NCBI RefSeq assembly: GCF_001434095.1
Contig: NZ_AZDS01000003.1
Coordinates: 62,001-126,000, forward strand
DNA from: Fructilactobacillus fructivorans
GTDB taxonomy: Bacteria > Bacillota > Bacilli > Lactobacillales > Lactobacillaceae
Direction of reading: 5' to 3'
Length of the DNA stretch: 64,000 bases
Position 1 is the stretch's first letter. Every line of letters begins with the position of its first letter. The translations under genes were made by a program, and so were the position numbers. The notes under the pieces were generated by a model. The model saw only the letters and a list, made by a program, of their open reading frames with translations. It was not told the DNA's origin and searched no databases. Positions 50,070 through 59,087 of this stretch are shown in pieces.

Positions 50070-50951
50070 TTATTTGAGAAATTCAGGCTTTTTAAAGTCT
50101 GGATCAGGATAGGTGTAGAATCCCTTGCCTGATTCTCGACCGATCTTACCTTGGTCAATCATTGTCTTGAACTTTTCGGAGGCCTTCTTAACTTCAGGAT
50201 TAGTTGACATCTTGGTGATGTCGTACATGGTCTTCATTCCAATGCTATCCATGATAGCGAATGGACCAAGTGGGGCACCGGTTCCGATCATCCATGCTCG
50301 GTCAATGGTTTCAGGATCAGAAACGCCGTTGTTCCAGAGAACGAGGGCATCTGACAAGAAGGGTACTAAAAGTGAATTTAAAAGGTAACCCGGTTGTTCC
50401 TTGTTGACTAAGATAGGTACCATTCCGATTTCGCGTGAAAATTGTTCCATTTCCTTTGGAAGATCTTTACTAGTCTTTGATTGAGACATGATTTCAGCGG
50501 TGTTGTTCTTCCAGATGGAGTTAGCGAAGTGATAACCCAAGTATTTTTCAGGGCGACCAGTTGCATCAGCAAACTCTGATGGGAGTAAGGTCGATGTGTT
50601 GGTAACGATGACGGTGTCCGGATCAGCTAAATCACTGAACTTCTTGTAAAAATCATTTTTAACATCTGGGTCTTCAGAAAGAGCTTCGACTACTAAGTCG
50701 GCGCCCTTAAGAGCGGCCTTTAAATCAGTGGTGTAATGAAGATGTGCTTCGGCATCTTTAACTTGTTGATCAGTAGCACCGATATCTTTTTTTACGGCTT
50801 CTTCCCAACGAGCAACTCGAGCCTTGGCACGATCTAAGGATCCGTCAGAGCGGCCCCAGATAGTAGTATTTTTTCCATGAAAAGCTGACATGAAGGCAAT
50901 TTGTGATCCTAAAGTTCCTCCACCGACAACTACAACGTTATTGAATGTCAT
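50070..50951 (-). CDS. 3-hydroxyacyl-CoA dehydrogenase family protein
   Basis: NAD-dependent dehydrogenase of 293 residues. The Rossmann motif VVGGGTLG is at residues 7-14, NTST and GYHFANS give the catalytic Ser and His regions, and the C-terminal helical domain has GAPLGPFAIMDSIG. It resembles 3-hydroxybutyryl-CoA dehydrogenase; lactobacilli lack beta-oxidation, so the true substrate may be another 3-hydroxy acid. No thiolase or crotonase is nearby. AGGAGGAA precedes the ATG. A candidate cre lies in its promoter. Confidence 0.88.
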   Translation of the reverse strand: MTFNNVVVVGGGTLGSQIAFMSAFHGKNTTIWGRSDGSLDRAKARVARWEEAVKKDIGATDQQVKDAEAHLHYTTDLKAALKGADLVVEALSEDPDVKNDFYKKFSDLADPDTVIVTNTSTLLPSEFADATGRPEKYLGYHFANSIWKNNTAEIMSQSKTSKDLPKEMEQFSREIGMVPILVNKEQPGYLLNSLLVPFLSDALVLWNNGVSDPETIDRAWMIGTGAPLGPFAIMDSIGMKTMYDITKMSTNPEVKKASEKFKTMIDQGKIGRESGKGFYTYPDPDFKKPEFLK

Positions 50952-50990
50952 TGTGAATTCCTCCTGTGTTCTTATTTATTGCTTAAATCT

Positions 50991-51019
50991 ATTTTATGCT
51001 TATGAAAGCGCTTAATCAA
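50991..51019 (-). promoter_or_regulatory. Promoter with cre-like site before dehydrogenase gene
   Basis: On the minus strand TTGATT (51019-51014), 17-base spacer, TAAAAT (50996-50991). The spacer contains AAGCGCTTTCA; read on the plus strand TGAAAGCGCTTAATCA (51003-51018) is cre-like with a two-base longer right arm. Confidence 0.6.
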
Positions 51020-51106
51020 CTTTATTTGTTTGCTGGAAACGGTAATGGTTGCACGTCCAGCAAATTTAGTTAAAATATTAACTAAAATCTTAATGGAGGC
51101 AAGGAA

Positions 51107-51634
51107 ATGAATAAAGTCAGAAAAGTCACAATCAATGATGTTAATGAACTTCAGAATATTAGTCGTGAGACGTTTGCGGATACATTTGGTGCTGAGAACA
51201 AGCCGGAGAATCTGAACCAATATTTGGATAATGCATATGATACCGAAAAATTACAACAAGAGATTGCGAATCCAAATTCCGAATTTTATTTTGCGTACAT
51301 TGATGGTCAGCTAGCTGGTTACTTGAAATTAAACGTAGGAAGCGCTCAATCGGAGAAGATGGGTGACGATTACTTGGAAGTTCAACGAATTTATCTGAAA
51401 AAGAACTTTAAGCGTCACGGCTTAGGAACGGAATTGATGAACCTAGCCGTTAAAAGAGCACAAGCCTACGGCAAGCCCAAAATTTGGTTGGGAGTATGGG
51501 AACATAATGATGGTGGCTTAAAGTTTTACCAAAAAATGGGATTTAAGCAAATTAGTGATCATGTTTTCCAACTTGGCAGAAGTTCACAACGGGATTTGAT
51601 AATGGAGAAGCCAATTAGTGTTAGCATTAAGTAA
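51107..51634 (+). CDS. GNAT acetyltransferase, PaiA-like
   Basis: 175 residues with the GNAT fold and the acetyl-CoA loop KRHGLGTELM. The opening (ISRETFADTFG, then NLNQYLDNAY and KLQQEIANPNSEFYF) is closely like Bacillus PaiA, a spermidine/spermine N1-acetyltransferase. The GVWEHNDGGLKFYQKMGF end also agrees. It may acetylate polyamines, but PaiA relatives accept several amines. GGAGG lies before the ATG. It is upstream of the TSUP cluster, with a 37-base gap. Confidence 0.88.
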   Translation: MNKVRKVTINDVNELQNISRETFADTFGAENKPENLNQYLDNAYDTEKLQQEIANPNSEFYFAYIDGQLAGYLKLNVGSAQSEKMGDDYLEVQRIYLKKNFKRHGLGTELMNLAVKRAQAYGKPKIWLGVWEHNDGGLKFYQKMGFKQISDHVFQLGRSSQRDLIMEKPISVSIK

Positions 51635-51671
51635 GTAGTTAACGATTTTAATTGGAAAGTTGGTTCTTTAA

Positions 51672-52424
51672 TTGTTATTTAATGGGATTTTTCTCTTAAT
51701 TGCTAGTGTGATTGCTGGGACATTGAGCAGTGTCGTTGGAATGGCAAGTGTGATTTTGTATCCAGCCCTTTTGTTTGTAGGGTTGCCGCCAATTATGGCT
51801 AACGTCACGATTACAGTTGGAATCATTTTTAGTGGAACGAGTGCCGTCCTTTCATCAAAGCGAGAACTAAAGGGACAAGGTTCGGTTACCTTGCACGTCA
51901 TGGCGTTTGCGGTGATTGGTGCTATTATTGGATCGATTATTTTGTTACATAGTTCCAATAAGAGCTTTCAAGATGTAGCCCCGTTTGTCATTTTGCTTTC
52001 AGGGGTGTTAATGCTGATTCCAAAGAAGCAGTCCGCTTACGTTCATGAGAGTGTTTCCAAAACTGCCAGTGCGATTGCGGCCATAGCCATTGTAGTGGTC
52101 GGAATTTACGTTGGTTATTTTGGTGCTGGTGGTGGAGTTTTAATGGCAGCGATTTTGATTCGAATCATTGATGCTCCTTATGCCATTTGTAATGCGGTCC
52201 GAAATGTATCGACACTAACCATGAATGCTGTTTCAGCGCTCATTTTTATTTTTACGACGCCGATTAGTTGGAGTGCCTTGGTTGTTCTTGCCGTTGGTCT
52301 GTTCATCGGTGGATATATCGGACCGATCATTGTACGAGTCATCCCATCAGCCATTATGAAATATTCGGTTGCCATTGGTGCCATCATTCTGGCGGCCTTC
52401 TTAGCTTATCAGGCCTATTTTTAA
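51672..52424 (+). CDS. TSUP (TauE/SafE) permease, copy 1
   Basis: 250 residues with about eight membrane helices in two repeats, the TauE/SafE family of sulfite or organic-anion transporters. Family markers here are GTLSSVVGMAS in the first helix and GYFGAGGGV in the second half. TTG 51672 is the only plausible start because an in-frame TAA directly precedes it; the ribosome binding site (GGAAAG) is poor. First of three related genes in a row, of which copies 2 and 3 are more alike. Confidence 0.88.
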   Translation: MLFNGIFLLIASVIAGTLSSVVGMASVILYPALLFVGLPPIMANVTITVGIIFSGTSAVLSSKRELKGQGSVTLHVMAFAVIGAIIGSIILLHSSNKSFQDVAPFVILLSGVLMLIPKKQSAYVHESVSKTASAIAAIAIVVVGIYVGYFGAGGGVLMAAILIRIIDAPYAICNAVRNVSTLTMNAVSALIFIFTTPISWSALVVLAVGLFIGGYIGPIIVRVIPSAIMKYSVAIGAIILAAFLAYQAYF

Positions 52425-52442
52425 AAGTATGAGGAAAACATA

Positions 52443-53189
52443 ATGTTGAAATTAATTTTTTTAGTGGTGGCAGGAGTTATCAGTGGGGTACTAGAAAGTA
52501 CGGTTGGATTAGCTAGTTTGGTTGCTTATCCGGCAATGTTACTTGCTGGGTTTGCTCCCATTGTAGCGAATGTAACCAACACCGTTGGGTTTGCGTTTAG
52601 TGATTCTAGTGCTATTTTGGCATCTCAAAAGGAACTAAAGGGACAGAGTAAAATCATCATGAAGGTGATTGTCTTTGCTGGGATCGGGACGATCATCGGT
52701 TCCCTCATCCTGCTTAATAGTTCCAACAAAAGTTTTGAAAACGTGGCTCCAATCATCATTATGATTTCAGGAATTTTGATGTTATTGCCAAAAAGTCAAC
52801 GGCAACTGACTGAGACCCACATGACATGGTTTGGAAAGATCATCACAGCAATCGCTTTGGTACTGGTTGGGATGTATTTAGGTTACTTCGGAGCTGGTGG
52901 CGGAGTGATGCTCATTGCGATTTTACTTCGGGCCGTCAACCAACCATATGCCATCTGTAATGCCATTCGGAACTTTGTTTCGTTAATTTTGAACTGGATT
53001 TCAGCTGTGATCTTCATGTTTACGATGCCAATTAACTGGGTGGCTTTGATTGCGATTACAATTGGGCTTCTGGTTGGTGGCTACATTGGTCCGTCGATTG
53101 TGCGTCATATTCCATCTAAAATTATGAAGTATGGAGTTGGAATTGGTGCGGTAGTATTAGCAATTTGTTTAGGGATTAAAACTTATTAA
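52443..53189 (+). CDS. TSUP (TauE/SafE) permease, copy 2
   Basis: 248 residues, same layout as copies 1 and 3: GVLESTVGLAS in the first helix, LLNSSNKSFENVAP in the middle, then TETH and GYFGAGGGV, ending GIKTY. Likely exports sulfite or an organic anion; the substrate is not evident. GAGGAAAAC precedes the ATG, 18 bases after copy 1. The frame is intact and can be used as the reference for copy 3. Confidence 0.9.
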   Translation: MLKLIFLVVAGVISGVLESTVGLASLVAYPAMLLAGFAPIVANVTNTVGFAFSDSSAILASQKELKGQSKIIMKVIVFAGIGTIIGSLILLNSSNKSFENVAPIIIMISGILMLLPKSQRQLTETHMTWFGKIITAIALVLVGMYLGYFGAGGGVMLIAILLRAVNQPYAICNAIRNFVSLILNWISAVIFMFTMPINWVALIAITIGLLVGGYIGPSIVRHIPSKIMKYGVGIGAVVLAICLGIKTY

Positions 53190-53203
53190 TAGAATAAGGA
53201 GAA

Positions 53204-53961
53204 ATGGAAAGTTTGATTTTAAAGTATGTTTTGTTGATTATTGCAGGAATCTTCAGTGGAATTATGGGAACTGCTGTTGGTCTAGCTAGTGTAATTTCTT
53301 ACCCGTCCATGCTAGCCGCTGGACTGTCTCCCATCGTAGCAAGTGTGACTAACATTGTCGGGTTTGCTTTTAGCAATATGAGTGCGGTAGCATCGTCACA
53401 AAGGGAACTTAAGGGCCGGGGAAAGACAATCTTTAAAGTAGTTATCTTTGCTGGACTTGGATCAGCGATTGGGTCGCTAATCCTACTCAAGAGTTCCAAT
53501 AAAAGTTTTGCTGACATTGCTCCCGTGGTTATCATGCTTTCGGGATTATTAATTATGTGGCCCAAGAGTAAGAAACAGCAGACGGAAACTCACCTTAGTC
53601 TGTGGGGAAAGCGCTAACAGCAATTGCATTAACGGTAGTAGGAATGTACCTAGGCTACTTCGGAGCTGGTGGTGGTATCCTTATCATGGCCATTTTACTT
53701 CGAGCTCTTAACGAATCATATGCGGTTGATAATGCAATTCGAAATGTGATGTCCTTGGTCATGAATTGGATTTCAGCCATTATCTTTATTTTTACGATTC
53801 AAATTAACTGGTCCGTTTTAATTACTTTAACTATTGGACTAATCATTGGTGGCTACATTGGACCAGCAATTGTACGTCACATTCCATCTAATATTATGAA
53901 GTATGGTGTCGGAATTTTAGCAATTTTACTAGCTATTTATCTTGGCATTAAAACTTATTAA
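53204..53961 (+). pseudogene. TSUP (TauE/SafE) permease, copy 3, frame-shifted
   Basis: Two overlapping frames make up one TSUP protein. The first, from ATG 53204 after AAGGA, stops at 53617 (137 residues). The -1 frame is open through the overlap and ends at 53961 (GIKTY). Compared with copy 2 (TETHMTWFGKIITAIAL), the join restores TETHLSLWGKALTAIAL and a protein of about 252 residues. At the join the sequence reads G-GGA-AAG, a canonical X-XXY-YYZ slippery heptamer in the right frame for -1 shifting. A base lost from this G/A run, a sequencing error, or programmed frameshifting are all possible. Confidence 0.8.
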
Positions 53962-54012
53962 TGATGTTGCAACGAGTCCTTGGTTATGGTATTTTTAAAG
54001 CAGATAAAATAC

Positions 54013-54237
54013 GACAATAAAGAGGACGAGTACCATTAATTACTTTTTCAGCGAGTCGAAGATAGTGGAAGTTCGGTAAAGGATTAATGTGAAAAACACC
54101 TTGAGTTTTCAGTTTGAACTAAGTAGGACTGACGGTTACAATCCGTTATCATTGTTCGAGTTGGTTTATGTAATATAAACAAGATGGGTGGTACCGCGAT
54201 GACTTCGTCCCTTTTGAGATGAAGTCTTTTTTTATTG
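54013..54237 (+). ncRNA. T-box leader (tRNA-Asn responsive)
   Basis: The T-box TGGGTGGTACCGCG is at 54185-54198, followed by a terminator stem GACTTCGTC/GATGAAGTC with T run (54201-54237). Stem I elements GAGGACGAGTA near 54023 and AAGTAGG after the specifier are present; the specifier codon AAC (54117-54119) means Asn, agreeing with asnS downstream. Uncharged tRNA-Asn should favour antitermination. A TAAAAT -10 lies at 54005-54010. This accounts for the nearly 300 bases between copy 3 and asnS. Confidence 0.93.
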
Positions 54238-54257
54238 TTTAAAGAAGGGTGATAAGA

Positions 54258-55649
54258 ATGAAAAACGTGTTAGCAAAAGATCTTTATACTAAGAAACGGG
54301 ACTTTGGAGACGAATCAGTTGTCCTAACGGGATGGATTCGGACCATTCGTAATTCTAAAAAAATTGCCTTTATTGAGGTAAATGATGGATCATATATCAA
54401 AAACGTTCAGGTGATTGTCAAAAGTGATCTGGATAACTTTGATGACGTAATTAAGCTTCCAATTAGTTCAACTCTAAAGGTAACTGGAAAACTAGTTGAG
54501 ACCCCTGATGCACAACAACCATTTGAGATTCATGCCGAAAAGGTTGATATCGAAGGCGTGTCTGACTTAGATTACCCACTGCAAAAGAAGAAGCAATCCC
54601 TTGAATATCTTCGTTCCATTGCTCACTTACGTCCTAGAACCAACACGTTCTATGCCGTATTCAAGATTCGTTCATTAGCAGCTTTTGCCATTCATCAATA
54701 TCTGCAAAACCGTGGCTTTGTATACGTAAACACACCAATTGTCACTAGTAGTGATACTGAGGGTGCTGGTGAGATGTTTCAGATCACTAGTTTAGATCAG
54801 AACGACCTCCCGAAGGATGCAAATGGTAAGGTTGATTATTCAAAAGACTTTTTTGGTCAAGAAACCAATTTGACCGTTAGTGGACAGCTTCCGGTTGAGG
54901 CATTTGCGTTGGCCTTCCGAAATGTTTACACCTTTGGTCCTACCTTTCGAGCTGAGAACTCACACACGAAGCGTCATGCTGCGGAGTTTTGGATGATTGA
55001 ACCTGAAATGGCATTTGCCGACCTAGATGACATTATTGCCACTTCTGAAGACATGTTGAAGTATGTAATTAATTATTTGTTGAAAAATGCGTCAGAAGAT
55101 CTGCAGTTTTTAAATGATAATGTTGATGACAATTTAATCAAATTGCTTCAAACCACTGTCAATGAAAAGTTTGCTCGTATTACTTATACGGAAGCCATTG
55201 ATCTCCTTAAAAAGGCTGACGTTGACTTTAAATATCCAGTTAAATGGGGAATTGATTTAAAGGCCGAACATGAACGTTACCTTTCAGAAAAAGTCTTTGG
55301 TAAGCCAGTCTTTGTTACCGACTATCCACGTAACATTAAGGCCTTCTACATGCGGGATAATGATGATGGGAAGACCGTTGCCGCTTCTGATCTCTTGGTT
55401 CCACGAATTGGAGAATTGATTGGTGGAAGTCAACGGGAAGAACGTGAGAAAGAGTTGGCTGATAAGATGGATGAGTTCCACTTGTCAAAGGACGAATATG
55501 AATGGTACTTAGAGCTTAGAAAGTATGGTGGTACCAAACATTCTGGTTTTGGAATTGGGTTTGAACGTTTACTGATGTATGTGACCGGAATGGATAATAT
55601 TCGGGACGTTATTCCTTATCCAAGAACGCAAGGTAGCATTAAATTTTAG
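54258..55649 (+). CDS. asnS: Asparaginyl-tRNA synthetase
   Basis: Charges tRNA-Asn with asparagine. N-terminal OB-fold anticodon domain ([15 protein letters not shown]) and class II catalytic domain with the [12 protein letters not shown]-type motif 2 and [14 protein letters not shown] motif 3. The [11 protein letters not shown] end is typical of AsnRS. 463 residues from ATG 54258 after GAAGGGTG; an earlier in-frame codon (54249) overlaps that site. Controlled by the T-box upstream. Confidence 0.96.
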   Translation: MKNVLAKDLYTKKRDFGDESVVLTGWIRTIRNSKKIAFIEVNDGSYIKNVQVIVKSDLDNFDDVIKLPISSTLKVTGKLVETPDAQQPFEIHAEKVDIEGVSDLDYPLQKKKQSLEYLRSIAHLRPRTNTFYAVFKIRSLAAFAIHQYLQNRGFVYVNTPIVTSSDTEGAGEMFQITSLDQNDLPKDANGKVDYSKDFFGQETNLTVSGQLPVEAFALAFRNVYTFGPTFRAENSHTKRHAAEFWMIEPEMAFADLDDIIATSEDMLKYVINYLLKNASEDLQFLNDNVDDNLIKLLQTTVNEKFARITYTEAIDLLKKADVDFKYPVKWGIDLKAEHERYLSEKVFGKPVFVTDYPRNIKAFYMRDNDDGKTVAASDLLVPRIGELIGGSQREEREKELADKMDEFHLSKDEYEWYLELRKYGGTKHSGFGIGFERLLMYVTGMDNIRDVIPYPRTQGSIKF

Positions 55650-55660
55650 ATTTACATTAG

Positions 55661-55686
55661 TCCACGAGAAATCGTGGACTTTTTTG
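55661..55686 (+). terminator. Terminator after asnS
   Basis: Eight-base stem GTCCACGA/TCGTGGAC with loop GAAA and six T. Confidence 0.92.
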
Positions 55687-55771
55687 TGACAATTTGTAAC
55701 AATTCAAATCAAAAAATGATAATCTATAACTAGCTATTAAATTAGCACAAATCGAAAAGGGAGCGCTTTAT

Positions 55772-57172
55772 ATGGCAAAAAGTAATGGACTTAGTAGATT
55801 AGAAAGATTTTGGTTTATCACCATTATGTTAATTGGTACTTTCACCATGTCGATTAGTCAGTCCTCATTATCAACGGCTTATCCCACGTTGATGAAGTAC
55901 TTTGATATTTCAGCATCATCGGTTCAGTGGTTAACGACTGGTTTTATGATTATCATGTGTATTATGATGCCTATCAGTCCTTGGTTATTGAATAACATGA
56001 GTTTTAAGAAACTCTTTATGGGCGTGTTGCTGATGTTTGATTTGGAAACTTTAATCATTTTAATCAGTAATAGCTTCGCGTGGGTGCTTTTTGGAAGAGC
56101 ACTAGAAGCCATCGCAGTTGGTATTTTGTTTCCATCGTATCAAACGGTCTTACTTAATATCACCCCAGAGGATGACCGGGGAACGATCATGGGAGTTGCT
56201 GGACTGGTTATGGGTTCGGCGCTTGCTTGTGGACCAATCATCTCTGGAATCGTTTTAAGATTTACAACTTGGCGGGGTTTGTTTGACGTCTTTATTGTCA
56301 TCATTACCGCGGTTTTCTTGATTTCTTTCTTTGTTATGAAAGATGTAATGCCAAGGATTAAGTCCAAATTGGATTGGATTTCAATCATTTATTCATTTGG
56401 TTTGATTGGAATTTTGTATGTAATTAGTGAAATTGCTAAACCGAACAACAACTACGGATTATTACTACTGATTCTAGTCGTTAGCATCATCTTAATTGCA
56501 TTGTTTGTCGTTCGTCAGTTTAGAATCAGTAATCCATTGTTAAACTTAAACGTTTTAAAGACCTTTAACTATGATTTGGCGGTTCTTCTGACGGGTTTCT
56601 CTTACATTTCATTAATTGTGGTTACGATTATTTTTCCACTGTATTACCAGCAAGTACTTAATGTGTCACCGTTTATTTCCGGGATGGCATTAGTTCCTGG
56701 AGCTGTTTTCCTAAGTATCTTGAACCCAATTACAGGTACCATTGTTGATAAAATTGGATTTAAGCCAGTTATGTTAACAGGAATGATTATGATTGTGCTT
56801 GGCTGGGCGGTCTTAGCCTTCTTCCCAATCTACAACATTTGGGCAATGATGATTATTGCCATGTTGATTGAAGGTGGCAATGCCTTTGTTATGATGCCTG
56901 CTGTTACTCTAGGTGCTGATTCACTTCCAGAAGATTTGATTTCTTACGGAACGGCCCTAATCACTACGGTTAGACAAGTGCTTGGATCAACCGGAGTAGC
57001 GGTTGCTACGATTGTATTAGTTAGAGCCACTGGTTTCTTCAAACTCAGCATGCCAGCAATGCCAGCACAAGTTAATGGATTTCATATGGTTTACTGGGTC
57101 TTCTTAGTAATTGCGGTGGTTGGATTAATCTTCGCTGTTATGATTAGAACCCCTAAAAAAGATCAAAAATAA
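55772..57172 (+). CDS. MFS transporter, DHA2 (EmrB/QacA) family
   Basis: 466 residues with 14 or so membrane helices. Motif features are the SSVQWLTTGFMIIMCIMMP segment at the second helix, GRALEAIAVGIL, and EDDRGTIMG with the antiporter-type GSALACGPIISG helix, as in DHA2 drug exporters. Probably a proton-driven efflux pump of unknown substrate. AAAGGGAG precedes the ATG. Monocistronic, between two terminators, with no adjacent TetR or MarR regulator. Confidence 0.9.
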   Translation: MAKSNGLSRLERFWFITIMLIGTFTMSISQSSLSTAYPTLMKYFDISASSVQWLTTGFMIIMCIMMPISPWLLNNMSFKKLFMGVLLMFDLETLIILISNSFAWVLFGRALEAIAVGILFPSYQTVLLNITPEDDRGTIMGVAGLVMGSALACGPIISGIVLRFTTWRGLFDVFIVIITAVFLISFFVMKDVMPRIKSKLDWISIIYSFGLIGILYVISEIAKPNNNYGLLLLILVVSIILIALFVVRQFRISNPLLNLNVLKTFNYDLAVLLTGFSYISLIVVTIIFPLYYQQVLNVSPFISGMALVPGAVFLSILNPITGTIVDKIGFKPVMLTGMIMIVLGWAVLAFFPIYNIWAMMIIAMLIEGGNAFVMMPAVTLGADSLPEDLISYGTALITTVRQVLGSTGVAVATIVLVRATGFFKLSMPAMPAQVNGFHMVYWVFLVIAVVGLIFAVMIRTPKKDQK

Positions 57173-57182
57173 ATTGAAAAGT

Positions 57183-57219
57183 AAAAAGGATGGAAATTAT
57201 ATAATTTCCATCCTTTTTT
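57183..57219 (+). terminator. Terminator after MFS gene
   Basis: Long stem AAAAAGGATGGAAATTA/TAATTTCCATCCTTTTT with a very short loop. Confidence 0.9.
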
Positions 57220-57364
57220 ATTTCGCCAAAGAGACACCATGGTCTGTAATTAATGGTTTTGAAATCGTGTTGTAACCGTTTGGTAGTAATCGCCACTTAC
57301 CATAGAAAGTGTGAGGAGATTGTAAATAAAGACACAAGGATTACATAGAGAAAGAGGCTAGAGT

Positions 57365-57868
57365 ATGTTTATAAAATTAGTTAAAGGAATCGTAGTTTCA
57401 GTTGCAGCACTTGGGATATTTGGCATTATTAATATGAGTGCCAATCAAACGCAAGCATCTGCAAGTAAAGTCCATTTTTCAAATGTTAAGAGAGTAGCAA
57501 CGAATGAACTTGGCAAGCCATATTCATATGGTGCGGTTGGACCGAACAGTTTTGACTGTTCTGGATTCACACAATATGTCATGAAAAACGGTGCTAATCG
57601 CAATATTGTAAGAACTGCTCAAGCACAATATGACAGTTATAAGCATGTTAAGAAAAGCAAAATCAAGAAGGGTGATTTAGTCTTCTTTGGTTCAAGTAAG
57701 AGTGACATCTATCACGTTGGGATTGCTCTAAACAAACACCAAATGATTGATGCGCAAAATCGTGGAGTTATCATCGAACCAATTCACGCCCCATGGTGGA
57801 ACTTGGTCGGAGTATCTCGCCCAGTTTCATTTGCTAAAAAAACAGTTAAAAGTCCCGTTAGGTTTTAA
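57365..57868 (+). CDS. Secreted NlpC/P60 peptidase
   Basis: Cell-wall endopeptidase of 167 residues. An N-terminal signal peptide (residues 1-32, ending near QASA) is followed directly by the NlpC/P60 domain with Cys65 (FDCSGFTQY), His117 (IYHVGIAL) and a third polar residue near DAQNRG. There is no SH3 or LysM wall-binding domain. It should cleave gamma-D-Glu-diamino acid bonds in peptidoglycan peptides. GAAAGAGG lies before the ATG. The 190 bases upstream hold a promoter region but no motif I can assign. Confidence 0.9.
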   Translation: MFIKLVKGIVVSVAALGIFGIINMSANQTQASASKVHFSNVKRVATNELGKPYSYGAVGPNSFDCSGFTQYVMKNGANRNIVRTAQAQYDSYKHVKKSKIKKGDLVFFGSSKSDIYHVGIALNKHQMIDAQNRGVIIEPIHAPWWNLVGVSRPVSFAKKTVKSPVRF

Positions 57869-57887
57869 TGAGCCTGACGGCTTTTTT
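57852..57887 (+). terminator. Terminator overlapping the NlpC/P60 stop
   Basis: Stem GTCCCGTTAGG/CCTGACGGC with a G-T pair; the loop contains the TAA stop, and six T follow. Confidence 0.75.
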
Positions 57888-57944
57888 GACACTCCTAACT
57901 TACCTGATTACTATATAGGCAAAAGTTGAAGGGAGTGGACCAAA

Positions 57945-58529
57945 TTGCTAAGAAAAGACGAACCATTTTTACCAATTACATCAAGATCAGAATTGCGGAA
58001 TTGGTTCACGGAAAACTGTCAAAAAGAGGGCTGTCTGTGGATCCCAGTTAGTATGAGCCCAACAAACGATGACAGGATGTTTTATTTGGATATCGTCGAA
58101 GAGGCACTGTGTTTTGGTTGGGTTGATGGTTTGCATAAGAGTTCGGATGAGACCGGATTATCCCAACGACTCACTCCTAGAAAAGAGAATAGTAATTGGA
58201 CCGAGCTTAATAAGGAACGCGCTCGGAGATTAATTAAATTGGGTTTAATGACTGATGAGGGTCAAAAAGTTTTGCCCGATTTGTCACCCCAGTCATTTAA
58301 GATTATCAAACCAGTTAAGCGAGCCTTGAAACGTGATCCAAAGGTATGGGACAATTTCAATCAGTTTCCGGACTTGTATCAACGGGTTCGCGTTGATGGG
58401 GTCCAATCACGCTTGAAATTTAGTAAACCTCAATCATACAAGCACCGGTTACATAAGTTGGTGAAGAAGACGAGAGCCAACGAGATGTATGGTGGTTGGT
58501 GTGATAATGGGAGATTGTTGCATTATTAA
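57945..58529 (+). CDS. YdeI/OmpD-associated-family protein
   Basis: 194 residues matching the YdeI (OmdA) family: the EEALCFGWVDGL block, QRLTPRKENSNWTELNKERARRL split over two helices, and GLMTDEG. In Bacillus, YdeI has been linked to resistance to antimicrobial peptides, but the mechanism is not known. Start is TTG 57945 after GGGAGTGG. The region between its end and ssrA holds only the ssrA terminator. Confidence 0.85.
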   Translation: MLRKDEPFLPITSRSELRNWFTENCQKEGCLWIPVSMSPTNDDRMFYLDIVEEALCFGWVDGLHKSSDETGLSQRLTPRKENSNWTELNKERARRLIKLGLMTDEGQKVLPDLSPQSFKIIKPVKRALKRDPKVWDNFNQFPDLYQRVRVDGVQSRLKFSKPQSYKHRLHKLVKKTRANEMYGGWCDNGRLLHY

Positions 58530-58632
58530 GCTTTAATAGGTTAAATCCTTGCCTGGCATTTTATGGTTGTTATCACTTGAGATAAGTTTAATCAAAAAGA
58601 TACAATTAATGGATTTATAAATATTACAGCAA

Positions 58633-58671
58633 AAAAGCGAACCAATCAACTTAATGACTGGTTCGCTTTTA
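58633..58671 (-). terminator. Terminator of ssrA
   Basis: On the minus strand, stem AAAAGCGAACCA/TGGTTCGCTTTT with a 14-base loop, directly after the tmRNA 3' end. Confidence 0.88.
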
Positions 58672-58675
58672 ATTA

Positions 58676-59039
58676 TGGAGGCGGCGGGATTTGAACCCGC
58701 GTCCGGGCATATTGCCTCCTGAACGTCTACATTCGTAGGCTAATCATTTGAAGTTCACTGTACAATCCGCAATTAGTCAATGCTAGCATGCACAGCTAAT
58801 CTGATTAATCTCTTCATACTACTTCAGATGGGAGCAGTAAGCGTATCCTATTAAAGGTAGGACCTAGGACTGATCCATAGGAAAAATCAGCTAGATCTAC
58901 GTCAAGCGCTTATTAGGCAGCTACGGCGTAAGAATTGTTATTATTTTTTGCAGTTATAATTAAACTGAGCGATTTGACGCATCGTCGTACGGAATGCAAT
59001 TCAGGCTCAAACTATACCCGTCGAATCCATAACGCCCCC
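58676..59039 (-). ncRNA. ssrA: tmRNA (transfer-messenger RNA)
   Basis: Rescues stalled ribosomes by adding a degradation tag. On the minus strand it starts GGGGGCGTTATGGATTCGAC and ends with the T-arm GCGGGTTCAAATCCCGC and acceptor CGCCTCC plus A, pairing with the 5' GGGGGCG; CCA is not encoded. The tag reading frame (58951-58913) begins at GCA and gives AKNNNNSYAVAA then TAA. Length about 364 bases. A TGGTATAGT extended -10 stands at about 59063-59055. Its partner SmpB is at 29.8 kb. Confidence 0.97.
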
Positions 59040-59087
59040 GACAGATACATTACTACTATACCATGATATCTGCCTAATTTACAGTAA

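Noticed and set aside
55755-55772. cre-like GCGCTTTA before the MFS gene
   Set aside because: Outer bases do not fit the cre consensus in either orientation.
57220-57364. WalR-type box before the NlpC/P60 gene
   Set aside because: TGTAAC and related hexamers occur, but no pair with the right five-base spacing was found.
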